The notes: generated from the sequence alone by a model not told the origin. DNA of 64,000 nt from Lampris incognitus (GCF_029633865.1 NC_079224.1:22877677-22941676); one strand, 5' to 3'. Shown: positions 23,117-33,065, counted from the first letter of the stretch. Made by a program: numbers and translations.

Positions 23117-24052
23117 TATGTCTATTTTTTATTTTATCATTGTATGGAGGAGATGGGTGAATTTATAACCGACTTAGCTCTAAATGTTTTGTTCCACCAC
23201 TAAAAAGTATTTGGATCTTGTAAGGCTTTAAATTATTTTCATACTATGTTTCCTATTTAAACATACATAAGACAATAGGTGTACTGCAGGATGACTGACT
23301 GAAATGTTCTGAGTGACTCATGGCTTCTTACTGCCGTGCATGTGGATATTCAAGGATATTCTTTGCATCAGAATGTACCAATTGATGGATTAGTATCCAA
23401 CGCCAATTTGTTTTGATCAAGTTACATAGCCACTTTGCATAACCAAAGCACATAAGTGACAAATTTGCTAATTTACAACATTTGCGTGACATACTGGGTG
23501 CTAATGAAATTCAGTTTAAGAATATGTTTTTGTATGACATTTCACCATGAGAGCTGGACTTACATTTTCTGCATTTGGGGACTTTTTCTGTTGCTGATGG
23601 TATAACAACCTGGGCCCTGTAAACACATAGGCGGGTGCTCAAGGCTTTCTGTCAACTAAATAGGGTGTGTGTGTGTGGGGGGGGGGGTTATTGTTTTTGT
23701 ATCACTGAGGGATTTTTGATGAATTATCGTTACTAACATCATGAGTGCTTTTTTTCTAATCTGAATTCTACTTAACTAAAGCAAATTGGACATTGATGGG
23801 TTCTCCTCCACCGCTCAAATAAATAATCCACCCATCCATTATCGAGACCGCTTACCCTGCCCTCAGGGTCACAGGGATGCTTCAGCCTCAATCAATCTTT
23901 AAGCAAACTTTGTTCATTAAAATACAATGCATTGTGTTTTATATGAGAACAAGAAAGAAAAGCTTTAATATAAACAAAGTATATTAAAAAGATTTTAAAA
24001 AAAGGGGTGAATATGAGTCCTGGTTACCACTGTGATACATCTTGTGAATAGA
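23117..24052. other. no recognised gene; V-SINE 3' scrap at 23826-23888 (-)
   Basis: Mostly unique AT-rich sequence. A 60-bp piece (CCATCCATTATCGAGACCGC, then CAGGGTCACAGGGATGC) is a degraded inverted V-SINE 3' end. A short GT/G run lies near 23666-23688. Confidence 0.45.
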
Positions 24053-24452
<400 letters not shown>

Positions 24453-24509
24453 ATGCACAGGCATGCCATATGCATACTGTAGGATATGTGCATCACTGCT
24501 TCATATATA

Positions 24510-26131
24510 TACACTACCGTTCAAAAGTTTGGGATCACATTGAAATGTCCATATTTTTGAAGGAAAAGCACTGTACTGTTCAATGAAGATAACTTTAAAC
24601 TAGTCTTAACTTTAAAGAAATACACTCTATACATTGCTAATGTGGTAAATGACTATTCTAGCTGCAAATGTCTGGTTTTTGGTGCAATATCTACATAGGT
24701 GTATAGAGGCCCATTTCAAGCAACTATCACTCCAGTGTTCTAACGGTACAATGTGTTTGCTCATTGGCTCAGAAGGCTAATTGATGATTAGAAAACCCTT
24801 GTGCAATCATGTTCACACATCTGAAAACAGTTTAATTCGTTACAGAAGCTACAAAACTGACCTTCCTTTGAGCAGATTGAGTTTCTGGAGCATCACATTT
24901 GTGGGGTCAATTAAACGCTCAAAATGGCCAGAAAAAGAGAACTTTCATCTGAAACTCGACAGTCTATTCTTGTTCTTAGAAATGAAGGCTATTCCATGCG
25001 AGAAATTGCTAAGAAATTGAAGATTTCCTACACCGGTGTGTACTACTCCCTTCAGAGGACAGCACAAACAGGCTCTAACCAGAGTAGAAAAAGATGTGGG
25101 AGGCCGCGTTGCACAACTGAGCAAGAAGATAAGTACATTAGAGTCTCTAGTTTGAGAAACAGACGCCTCACAGGTCCCCAACTGGCATCTTCATTAAATA
25201 GTACCCGCAAAACACCAGTGTCAACATCTACAGTGAAGAGGCGGCTGCGGGATTCTGGGCTTCAGGGCAGAGTGGCAAAGAAAAAGCCATATCTGAGACT
25301 GACCAATAAAAGAAAAAGATTAAGATGGGCAAAAGAACACAGACATTGGACAGAGGAAGACTGGAAAAAAGTGTTGTGGACGGATGAATCCAAGTTTGAG
25401 GTGTTTGGTTCACAAAGAAGAACGTTTGTGAGACGCAGAACAAATGAAAAGATGCTGGAAGAATGCCTGACGCCATCTGTTAAGCATGGTGGAGGTAATG
25501 TGATGGTCTGGGGTTGCTTTGGTGCTGGTAAGGTGGGAGATTTGTACAGGGTAAAAGGGATTCTGAATAAGGAAGGCTATCACTCCATTTTGCAACGCCA
25601 TGCCATACCCAGTGGACAGCGCTTGATTGGAGCCAATTTCATCCTACAACAGGACAATGACCCTAAACACACCTCCAAATTGTGCAAGAACTATTTAGAG
25701 CAGAAGCAGGCAGCTGGTATTCTATCGGTAATGGAGTGGCCAGCGCAGTCACCAGATCTGAACCCCATTGAGCTGTTGTGGGAGCAGCTTGACCGTATGG
25801 TACGCAAGAAGTGCCCATCCAACCAATCCAACTTGTGGGAGCTGCTTCTGGAAGCGTGGGGTGCAATTTCTCCAGATTACCTCAACAAATTAACAGCTAG
25901 AATGCCAAAGGTCTGCAATGCTGTAATTGCTGCAAATGGAGGATTCTTTGACGAAAGCAAAGTTTGATGTAAAAAAAATCTTATTTCAAATACAAATCAT
26001 TATTTCTAACCTTGTCAATGTCTTGACTCTATTTTCTATTCATTTCACAACATATGGTGGTGAATAAGTGTGACTTTTCATGGAAAACACAAAATTGTTT
26101 GGGTGATCCCAAACTTTTGAACGGTAGTGTA
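24510..26131 (+). mobile_element. Tc1/mariner transposon with intact DD38E transposase (Intruder-like)
   Basis: 1622-bp element flanked by TA at 24508-24509 and 26132-26133. The outer 29 bp, starting TACACTACCGTTCAAAAGTT and ending GGGATCAC, is perfectly repeated in inverted orientation at 26103-26131. It contains a single uninterrupted transposase ORF. Perfect ends plus an open ORF suggest recent mobility. Confidence 0.93.
24924..25967 (+). CDS. Tc1-type transposase, DD38E catalytic spacing
   Basis: 347 codons from ATG at 24924 (AAAATGG context) to TGA. N-terminal helix-turn-helix DNA-binding region: SSETRQSILVLRNEGYSMRE, then IAKKLKIS, and a second HTH with a GRPR-type linker (KRCGRPRCT). 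The catalytic core has WTDESKFEVFG (first Asp), GGGNVMVWGCFGAG (glycine-rich box), LQQDNDPKHTS (second Asp) and SPDLNPIELLWEQL (Glu). Counting from the Asp of QQD to that Glu gives 38 residues, against 34 in classical Tc1. This points to the DD38E Intruder family. It would act in the nucleus, cutting and pasting at TA sites. No stop, frameshift or missing catalytic residue is visible. Confidence 0.93.
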   Translation: MARKRELSSETRQSILVLRNEGYSMREIAKKLKISYTGVYYSLQRTAQTGSNQSRKRCGRPRCTTEQEDKYIRVSSLRNRRLTGPQLASSLNSTRKTPVSTSTVKRRLRDSGLQGRVAKKKPYLRLTNKRKRLRWAKEHRHWTEEDWKKVLWTDESKFEVFGSQRRTFVRRRTNEKMLEECLTPSVKHGGGNVMVWGCFGAGKVGDLYRVKGILNKEGYHSILQRHAIPSGQRLIGANFILQQDNDPKHTSKLCKNYLEQKQAAGILSVMEWPAQSPDLNPIELLWEQLDRMVRKKCPSNQSNLWELLLEAWGAISPDYLNKLTARMPKVCNAVIAANGGFFDESKV

Positions 26132-26133
26132 TA

Positions 26134-26712
26134 TATATTAAAAAGGTGACTGGCTCAATATACTTAAAGGATATTCCATCTCAGACATAAAAAAATGTTT
26201 GTTCATTTATTAATTTGCTTATTTGCTTATTTTATTTCATGTCAATGAGTGTGAGTGTGCCACCATCACAATGTCTGTTAGCAGAATTTTATCAATGCAA
26301 TGGCAAGCAGGCAATTAACCTTTAACAGTACACGACTTTGGCTGAGAGCGACTCCCTCATGTCTCTGTCCTGATTTTATACCCTTGTTCTCACTCTTTTT
26401 CAGTCAGCTCTGTTTTTATTGACAAAGCTCTGGTCACAAATGGTCAGCACCCACATTTTCATCTGTTCCTCCACCATGCTGTGATCACACATGGTTGATG
26501 AGCTCTTATCTTTACCCTGCAACCTAAAGAGAGTCGTGAAACCTCGCAAAGCCTGTGTGCGTATTTTGAACTCAGTTTGAGTCTCTCAACAGAACAATGC
26601 TGTATTTTTCATTACAGCTCCAGACTAACAATTTAAACTGGTGCCACCAACAGTTTTTCAGTTAGATGCACTAGCACAGGATTTCATCACACCATAGATT
26701 TGTCGTGACACA
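26134..26712. other. no recognised gene
   Basis: AT-rich sequence between the Tc1 element and the DIRS end; no exon or repeat recognised. Confidence 0.35.
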
Positions 26713-26766
26713 CAACTTTGGGTTCGTTGTTCATATAACTAGGGTTCGCTTCGCGAACCCAAAGTT
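26713..26766. repeat. inverted repeats just outside the DIRS left end
   Basis: AACTTTGGGTTCG (26714-26726 region) is complementary to CGAACCCAAAGTT (ending 26766). Within it GGGTTCGC (26742-26749) and GCGAACCC (26753-26760) form an 8-bp stem with a 3-base loop. Confidence 0.75.
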
Positions 26767-26806
26767 ACATTTCATGTACTCCAAAATGGCTGAGAGGGTT
26801 ATTGCA
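26764..26806. repeat. DIRS terminal inverted repeat, left
   Basis: 43 bp beginning GTTACATTTCATGTACTCCA. Its reverse complement is at 32297-32339 with one mismatch. Confidence 0.9.
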
Positions 26807-26902
26807 TTGAACAACGACAGGATTCGTGCCTCCGTTCCCTAGCCGTCCAATGAACCCTTCAAACCCCTGGTGGGAAGGGGTACGCGTTCTGATGAGAGCA
26901 TC

Positions 26903-27938
26903 CTAAGAGGCCTGCTCCAGAACAGCGTCGGCAACCGACCGCACCTTAACGTGCCGGTAATAATGCCGTAAGAAAGTGTTCTCACCACTCCAAACCGCCG
27001 CCTGGCGGATGACCTCCCAGTCGATACCTGACAACACAGCTATCGACGTAGCAGTCCCTCGGGTAGAATGCGCCTTCAGCTTAGGAGCTGTTTTACCCGC
27101 TTTGGTATACACCTCCGTAATACCATCCACCAGCCAGTGTGCTAGCCTCTGGGTGGAAAGGGCATAACCTGGTTTGCTCACTCTGTAGGTCAACAGCAGC
27201 CTGTCAGACCTACGCATATCTGCTGTGCGCCGCATGTAAATGCGTAAAGCCCGTACAGGACACGAGAGGTGCAAGCGTTTCTCATCCCTAGTCACCGGTG
27301 ACGGATGAAACGCGTGTATCACCACCGGGGCCCTACTCGTCAGGACAGACACAGTTTTGGGCACGAAGCTGGGGTCTGTAAAGAGCGTGACCATCAGATC
27401 ACCAGAAAACACCATCCCCTTGATGGTGAGTGCAGTGAGCTCACAACCCCTCGCTGCGGTGGTAAGTGCCAAGAGCACAGCCAGCTTAGCCGAGACATAA
27501 CGCATGTCTGCCGTAGACATGGGTTCAAAGGGATCTTTCTCTAGTGCGCGCAGAACAAGGGAAGCATCCCAAGTTTCAGCTCTCGTAAGCTCCTTAGCTG
27601 AGAGCTTCTTAGCACCCAACAGGTACTGCGTCATGAGCGGGTGCGTGAAAACCGTGCTACCCTCGATCTTCCCCCCGGAAGAACGTGAGAGCCGATACAC
27701 AGACTTTGACCGAGGAGAAAGACCATAGTCTATCACTCCTACAGACCTCCACAAAAGTCAGTATAGGGCCAATCCCTACTGACAAAGGGCCCATGTCGCG
27801 TTCAGCGCAAAATTGGTCAAATCGATTCCAGTACCCCTGGTACCTGGAATACGTGGAGTCTTTACGCGCCGCTAAGATGACACGAATCACTTGCGCACTA
27901 CGTCCGATAGCTAAGAGCCTGGCTTTGTAAGCATCCAC
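26903..27938 (-). pseudogene. DIRS tyrosine recombinase, one-base frameshift
   Basis: The N-terminal part (27938 downward) has the core-binding type sequence AARKDSTYSRYQGYWNRFDQ. The C-terminal catalytic part (to 26903) has TTAARGCELTAL (first Arg), LKAHSTRGTA (the His-x-x-Arg box) and LRHYYRHV near the end (nucleophilic Tyr). The halves lie in two frames. They meet at a run of six C on the plus strand (27671-27676); one base fewer would join them. The enzyme would integrate the circular cDNA. It overlaps the RT ORF end by 28 bp, as is usual in DIRS elements. Confidence 0.85.
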
Positions 27939-30028
27939 GCCGCTAATCGGGAGCCTCCTATCCAGGGGCCCTCCCGTAGCAGCCCTCCTGCTTGCGTGAG
28001 CGCGTCAGCCCACTCCGGGACGTCGAACCGCTCGCCTACTATCCAGGGCACTATTCGCGGAAACCACGGGGTGCTCGGTTTGTACGGGGCCACGAGAACT
28101 AACCGACCCCCTGTGCGCTCGAACTTGACCACCAGGTCTAGGAGGCACCTGCGCGAGGGGAATGCGTAAAGCATCTCCTCGGGCCATGGATCTAGTCCAA
28201 GCGCGTTGACCCCCAACGGCGCTAGGTCGGACGGGAGCATCGAGTACCAACGAGGGCACTTGTAATTGAGTTTCGATGCGAACAGATCCACTTGAGCTAC
28301 CCCGAACCTCTCCCAGATCATAGCCACTATGGCTGGGTTGAGGCTCCAATTGTCCGCATGCGGGCCGCCTCTCGAGAGGATGTCCGCTGCTTCGTTGTCC
28401 TTCCCAGGAACATGAAGCGCCCTGATTGATAGCGCGTTGCTGTTGACCCAAATCCAAATTTGCATGGCCAACTCTCTGCAACGCTTGGACTTCATACCGC
28501 CTTGGCGGTTGATGTAGGCCTTGGCCGTCATGCTGTCTGTCATTATCAGTATGTGACGGCCTACGAGATCCTGAGCGAAATGCTGGATAGCCAGCCAAAT
28601 CGTCTCCGTCTCGCGCGCGTTGATGTGGACCTTCTCCCCAGACGGCCACACTCCTCGCGCTGTTTTGTAGCCAAGGATGGCCCCCCAACCCGAGAGGGAC
28701 GCAGCTGTATAAATCGTTACCTCGGGTCCCCTGGGGCCCATAGGGACCCCAGACATGTCCACGCAGGCTCTGTTCCAGTGGTCTAGGTCCTGCGCTACCA
28801 CGCGCGGGACCAGGATAAGATGGTTGTTGTACCGGCGTTCGTTGCCGTATTTCAAGAAGTGAACTGCGAACCACAATTGCAGTCTCCTCATGAACAACAG
28901 ACCTAAAGGAACAACTTGGTGAGCCGATGCCAGAAGGCCCAGCAGCCTCCTGATCATCCGATAAGTGACATATGTCCCCGGGACGAAATGTGCTAACGTG
29001 GTCCTGGTGGAATGCCATCTCTCTTGCGTAAGGGTTGCGCGCATGGATGCCATATCCAAACTCAGACCCAGATACGTTGCCTGGCACGAAGGCCATGGCG
29101 CGCTCTTCTTTATGTTGATAGTGAAACCCATGTACTCCATGAATTCCATCAACTCCTGAGTATGGAGTATTGCTTGTTCCGGCGACCGGGCCAACACCAA
29201 CAGGTCGTCTAGGAACCATGCCAAGCGCATACCTTTGCGCATCAACACTCCGAGCGCTGCTTTCACACACCTTGTGAATGTCAGAGGAGAGAGGTGATAT
29301 CCGAACGGGAGGCATGTGTACTGGTAACACTGACCCCGGTAACAAAACCGAAGATACTTTCTGTGTCTTTCCGCAATCGGACAATGATAGAAAGCATCTT
29401 TTAGGTCGACCGAAGTTAGCCAATCGGACAGTGTCACCATTGACAGCAAAACCGGTGTGCGTAGCATTTTGAAACTGACCTTCTCTACATACTTGTTGAA
29501 GGGTTTCAAATCTAGGATTGGGCGCATGCCCCCATCCTTCTTCGGGACCAGAAAGTAACGGCTGTAAAACCCGTCTTCTCTTTCTAGGGGAGGAACCACC
29601 GTGATTGCCCCTTTCGAGAGTAACTCTGTGAGTTCGTTGTCTAGGATTTGTGCTTCGGCCACCGACCCCGGTTCCGTATGCACTATTCCCAAGTACGGGG
29701 GTACAATACCGTTCTCGAAAAGGATTTGGTGTCCGTGGGCTATCTGATCCAAAACAGAAGCCGACGGGACCAATTCCTTCCACCTGTGTAACATGCGTGA
29801 CAGAGGTCTCGTTGCCTCCTGTACCTTGCTGTTCAGGTAGCGCGCGTAAGTTGCGCGTAAAGGGTCTGGGGAAGCCCCGCCCGCCATGCCCTGCATCCAT
29901 GGGGGGGCTTCGTCCTTGTAAAGGAGACCCAGATGGGGGAATTGGCGTTTTGAACCTTTCCAAATTACCATTTGACCCATCAGAGAGACTAAACATTGTC
30001 GCATCATAGTCCCCTCCCAGGGGCTCAT
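27911..30028 (-). CDS. DIRS reverse transcriptase / RNase H / DAM-like methyltransferase
   Basis: 705 codons from ATG at 30028. The RT spans about residues 125-330: FLVPKKDGGMRPILDLKPFN, then SVDLKDAFYHCPI (motif A), LPFGYHLSP, and FLDD at 272-275 (catalytic). RNase H spans about 435-555: Glu473 (NARETE) and Asp498 (MTDSMTAK) are present, but the first catalytic Asp is Ala at 442 (YTAASLSGWGA). The C-terminal part from about 575 (VDLFASKLNYKCPRWYS) is the DIRS methyltransferase-like domain. The product would copy the element RNA in cytoplasmic particles. The frame is open throughout. It may extend upstream by a frame change from the gag frame. Confidence 0.9.
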   Translation of the reverse strand: MSPWEGTMMRQCLVSLMGQMVIWKGSKRQFPHLGLLYKDEAPPWMQGMAGGASPDPLRATYARYLNSKVQEATRPLSRMLHRWKELVPSASVLDQIAHGHQILFENGIVPPYLGIVHTEPGSVAEAQILDNELTELLSKGAITVVPPLEREDGFYSRYFLVPKKDGGMRPILDLKPFNKYVEKVSFKMLRTPVLLSMVTLSDWLTSVDLKDAFYHCPIAERHRKYLRFCYRGQCYQYTCLPFGYHLSPLTFTRCVKAALGVLMRKGMRLAWFLDDLLVLARSPEQAILHTQELMEFMEYMGFTINIKKSAPWPSCQATYLGLSLDMASMRATLTQERWHSTRTTLAHFVPGTYVTYRMIRRLLGLLASAHQVVPLGLLFMRRLQLWFAVHFLKYGNERRYNNHLILVPRVVAQDLDHWNRACVDMSGVPMGPRGPEVTIYTAASLSGWGAILGYKTARGVWPSGEKVHINARETETIWLAIQHFAQDLVGRHILIMTDSMTAKAYINRQGGMKSKRCRELAMQIWIWVNSNALSIRALHVPGKDNEAADILSRGGPHADNWSLNPAIVAMIWERFGVAQVDLFASKLNYKCPRWYSMLPSDLAPLGVNALGLDPWPEEMLYAFPSRRCLLDLVVKFERTGGRLVLVAPYKPSTPWFPRIVPWIVGERFDVPEWADALTQAGGLLREGPWIGGSRLAAWMLTKPGS

Positions 30029-30353
30029 TTGCGCTCATGTCATTATTATCCAATATTTCCAGCAGGGATGTTATTACATTGTTATCATCATCTTTACCTA
30101 AAGATTCAGACAGACAATCAGACTTGCGTTTCAAACCTTTTAAAACGCAATCACCATCATCACCAACATAAAAACTTTTATTCACATTCACAACCTTTGG
30201 AATAGAACAAGTAGACTGTGCATCAGAAACCAAAATAAAAGGCGCAGTGTTTAGCCCTGCGCACGCTGTGTCCCCTGAACAAGCGTCTATATCGCCGGAG
30301 ACGGCTCTGGAATCAGTCTGTTGGTGTGGGTCGTAACATCCTGCCAAAACACG
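28005..30353 (-). other. long second-frame ORF overlapping RT, in frame with gag after one TGA
   Basis: The gag frame continues open after its TGA (30356-30354) for 783 codons to 28005. About the first 140 residues look like genuine protein: an acidic, Ser/Asp-rich stretch with KGLKRKSDCLSESL and DDDNNVITSLLEILDNNDMS. From about 29920 the sequence is the RT gene read in another frame, and the product is Gly/Arg/Pro/Ser-rich with no known domain. The only start-like codon after the TGA is non-ATG, so expression would need readthrough or re-initiation at an internal ATG. Confidence 0.6.
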
Positions 30354-32003
30354 TCACTTGGCAGCTCCCTTCTTGGAAGTGTCTGTGCTGTCCGGCTTGG
30401 CCGCCTTGGCCGCTGGATCTGTGGAAGACTGGGAGTTTGGACGTGAGCCCTGTCCACGCCCGCGCCCCACTTTACCACCTCTTTTTGGATAAGTCTCTCT
30501 CCATTTCTGCTTGCGCGCAGGCTTGTCCCCCTGCCCTGTGCCCACCGCGGGCTTAGGGGTAGGCGGGTTCTTCATCATCGGGAGAAGCTCCTTGTGCAAG
30601 GTTTCGCGCTCGGCCTGGGCGGCCTTGTATTTAATGATAATGTCCGGGGTCGTTCCAAACAGGCCCTGGTTCCCTGCGCAGGAGTGGGCCATCCACTCCT
30701 TGCAGAATTCCTCTTTTACCCCGGCTGTCTCTAGCCAGAGACGTCTGCGCGAAAGGGTGGAGGCAGCTGCGCTAGAACCGCACTCTAGAGCGATGGAATA
30801 CAGCAGCAAGCCCAGGGAGTCAGCTATGCGTTCCATTTCCAAGATGTACTCACAACCTGCTTCGCTGGCCACTACGTCACCGAACTCGGCCCCGTCGATA
30901 CCTGCTGTAGCGATGGCGGCTTTGCTTTGCTCGACGTTTGATAGGCTGCAGAGCTTGCGCATGTACGCCGTTATCATCCCAGCCGTTGAGACGAGTCCAG
31001 CTGCGCGTGTACTGGCGTGCCATGAATCACACGCGTAACGATCCACCTGTTGGCCCCACTGCGAAGGGTGTTTGGGAGTATCGCGAGACCCCACCTTGGT
31101 GTTAGGGTTGAACGATAAAACGTCCCTCTCTGGTTGCGGAATTTTCCAGTCTTTGTAGTTGAGGTTCCTAACCTCGACTGCTAAGACGTCAACCCCCTTC
31201 TGACTGAACTTTGAGGACGATTTAAGTAGCGGATCCTCCTCCGCCCGCTTAAACGCTCGTTCGATGTGAGGATACGGTGGTAGAGTGGAGTCCCTGACCC
31301 TCTCTGCCATTCGTGGAAAATCGGCTACCACCGGATCTTGAGGATTGCCCGGCTCGGTAACGATGTCGGCTGACTTGACCGCTCGCGCGAACAGATCGCG
31401 GAAACTGGCGAGGAATGTTTCGGACCCACGTTGCATGGCGTCGCCATCTTTGTTTGATTGAGACGAACTTGGCTGGTCGTCTTCCACGCCCTGATCGTCT
31501 ACTTCCTCAGGCAGTGAATCCTCGGGTTCCGCACCCGCCGAATAACATGCCACGGATTCACCAGGGAGAGATAGGATCTCATTGATCCAGTCCTCTCTAA
31601 CTATCCCGGATGGTGGGATAGCCTCTGGCTCCGGAGGGATGCTAATGCTAGCCGCCGTCCCGTGACTGTAGCTAGGAAGCATCGGAGGGATGTTGCTAGC
31701 CTCCGCCCCATGGCTATAGCTAGGTAGCACCATGCTAGCCGCCTCGTTAGCAGGTGCGAAGGGATCTGCAAGTCCCCATCTTTGACGGTACAGGGCAGCC
31801 CACCTTTGGCGCCCCGATCCTCTGATGGTTTTACAGAAATTGCAGTCGATCTCATTACGGTCTACATCCCTCAAGTAGCCCGTGTAGTGAACATGCGGGA
31901 TATGGGAGACACAGTCCGGATGGGGGTCCCATCGGAGCGTCGCCGGTTTAACACACCCGCACCAAGCGTAGAATCCGGCCACATCGACCGGATTAACGAA
32001 CAT
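30354..32003 (-). CDS. DIRS Gag-like ORF1 protein
   Basis: 549 codons from ATG at 32003 to TGA. The N-terminus is Cys/His-rich (WCGCVKPATLRWDPHPDC, HIPHVHYTGYLRD, CNFCKTIRGSG) and may bind zinc. The middle has an acidic Ser/Glu-rich linker and then a capsid-like helical region (VRNLNYKDWKIPQPERDVLS, then WGQQVDRYACDSWHAS). The C-terminus is a Lys/Arg/Gly-rich nucleic-acid-binding tail (KRGGKVGRGRGQGSRP). This matches ORF1 of vertebrate DIRS elements in size and position. No internal break is seen. It presumably forms the particle that contains the element RNA. Confidence 0.85.
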   Translation of the reverse strand: MFVNPVDVAGFYAWCGCVKPATLRWDPHPDCVSHIPHVHYTGYLRDVDRNEIDCNFCKTIRGSGRQRWAALYRQRWGLADPFAPANEAASMVLPSYSHGAEASNIPPMLPSYSHGTAASISIPPEPEAIPPSGIVREDWINEILSLPGESVACYSAGAEPEDSLPEEVDDQGVEDDQPSSSQSNKDGDAMQRGSETFLASFRDLFARAVKSADIVTEPGNPQDPVVADFPRMAERVRDSTLPPYPHIERAFKRAEEDPLLKSSSKFSQKGVDVLAVEVRNLNYKDWKIPQPERDVLSFNPNTKVGSRDTPKHPSQWGQQVDRYACDSWHASTRAAGLVSTAGMITAYMRKLCSLSNVEQSKAAIATAGIDGAEFGDVVASEAGCEYILEMERIADSLGLLLYSIALECGSSAAASTLSRRRLWLETAGVKEEFCKEWMAHSCAGNQGLFGTTPDIIIKYKAAQAERETLHKELLPMMKNPPTPKPAVGTGQGDKPARKQKWRETYPKRGGKVGRGRGQGSRPNSQSSTDPAAKAAKPDSTDTSKKGAAK

Positions 32004-32296
32004 CTTGGCGATAAAAGGTAAGCTAACTATAAGTTAGTATCTAATATACCAATATATCACTAGATTACTTGCGTATTTGCAGTTTTCCTCTTAGTCCCAG
32101 CGAGAGAGAAACAGCCATCGACCGATCTCATTTAGTTGGAGATGGAAAGAGGAATAGCGCTTCCGGTGGGCGTGCCAATGCGGGGTCGGTGGGAGGACAT
32201 ATGACCACAGGGGGTCATATTGTCCGGGATTGGCACGGGGAATGCACCTCCATCGTTTTTCTTTTTTCCAGCGAGCTATTGTGGATGATGTCACAA

Positions 32297-32339
32297 TGCA
32301 ATAACCCTCTCAGCCATTTTGGAGTACGTGAAATGTAAC
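32297..32339. repeat. DIRS terminal inverted repeat, right
   Basis: Ends ...GTGAAATGTAAC. It is the reverse complement of 26764-26806 with one mismatch and sits about 290 bp upstream of the gag ATG. Confidence 0.9.
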
Positions 32340-32660
32340 TGAGTAATTACATCTCTGAGTTTGCATCTCTGACTATTCTCATGTCACCCCGATGAATTGC
32401 ACACATGCCACAGCATTACTGCATGCAGGATTTACAGTCAATGCGATGTTTTGCAGTATCTGTGATTTAAGTTTCATGAATGCCGTAGCCTCTTAGACCA
32501 TAAACTTGATTATCACCTCTGCCTCATCATGAGGATCTGTTGGTCAGTTCTTGAGTTGAAACGAGTCATAGACCTACTAGGAAGTGGGGCATTTTTCTTT
32601 CCCCAAAAAACTGCCAGACAGAAATGTCAGCATATTCTGAAGCAGGATAATAACATAATG
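32340..32660. other. no recognised gene
   Basis: Unique-looking flank between the DIRS element and a V-SINE. Confidence 0.35.
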
Positions 32661-32952
32661 CGGCATGGTGGCCCAGTGGTTAGCACTGTTGCCTCACAGC
32701 AAGAAGTTCCTGAGTTCGAACCCCAGGCCGTCCCAGGTCCTTTCTGTGTGGAGTTTGCATGTTCTCCCCGTGTCTGCGTGGGTTTCCTCCCACCATCAAA
32801 AAGACATGCATGTTAGGGTTCATACTGCTGTCTTTACCCCTGACCAAGGCAATGGAAAGAAGAGCTGCAGCTGCCCACTGCTCTTACACAATAGGATGGA
32901 TTAAATGCAGAGAACAAATTCATTGTAAGAATACAACAATGAAATAAAGTGG
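32661..32952 (+). repeat. V-SINE, variant ending AATGCAGAGAA...
   Basis: tRNA-like head (GGCATGGTGGCCCAGTGGTT, then GAGTTCGAACCCC) and the conserved V-SINE centre (TGTGGAGTTTGCATGTTCTC, GTGGGTTTCCTCC, AAAAGACATG). It has a distinct 3' part (CTGACCAAGGCAATGG, ATTAAATGCAGAGAACAAAT) ending in AATAAA-like sequence. Confidence 0.85.
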
Positions 32953-33065
32953 CCTTCAATCAAATAATGCACACAAATGTAAGGACTGTTTGACCAAATC
33001 ATGATTGTACCATTGTACCAATAAGAGTCAAATCCCACTGATGGAAACAATTAAATTATTTTTTA

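Larger units (their letters stand above)
26764..32339 (-). mobile_element. DIRS-type tyrosine-recombinase retrotransposon (5576 bp)
   Basis: Near-complete element on the minus strand. Its 43-bp ends are inverted copies differing at one base (26764-26806 and 32297-32339). Gene order in the direction of transcription is Gag-like ORF (32003-30354), RT/RNase H/methyltransferase ORF (30028-27911), then tyrosine recombinase (27938-26903). The recombinase overlaps the RT ORF by 28 bp. No target duplication is apparent, which fits recombinase-mediated insertion. Defects: an RNase H active-site substitution and a one-base frameshift in the recombinase. Confidence 0.93.
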
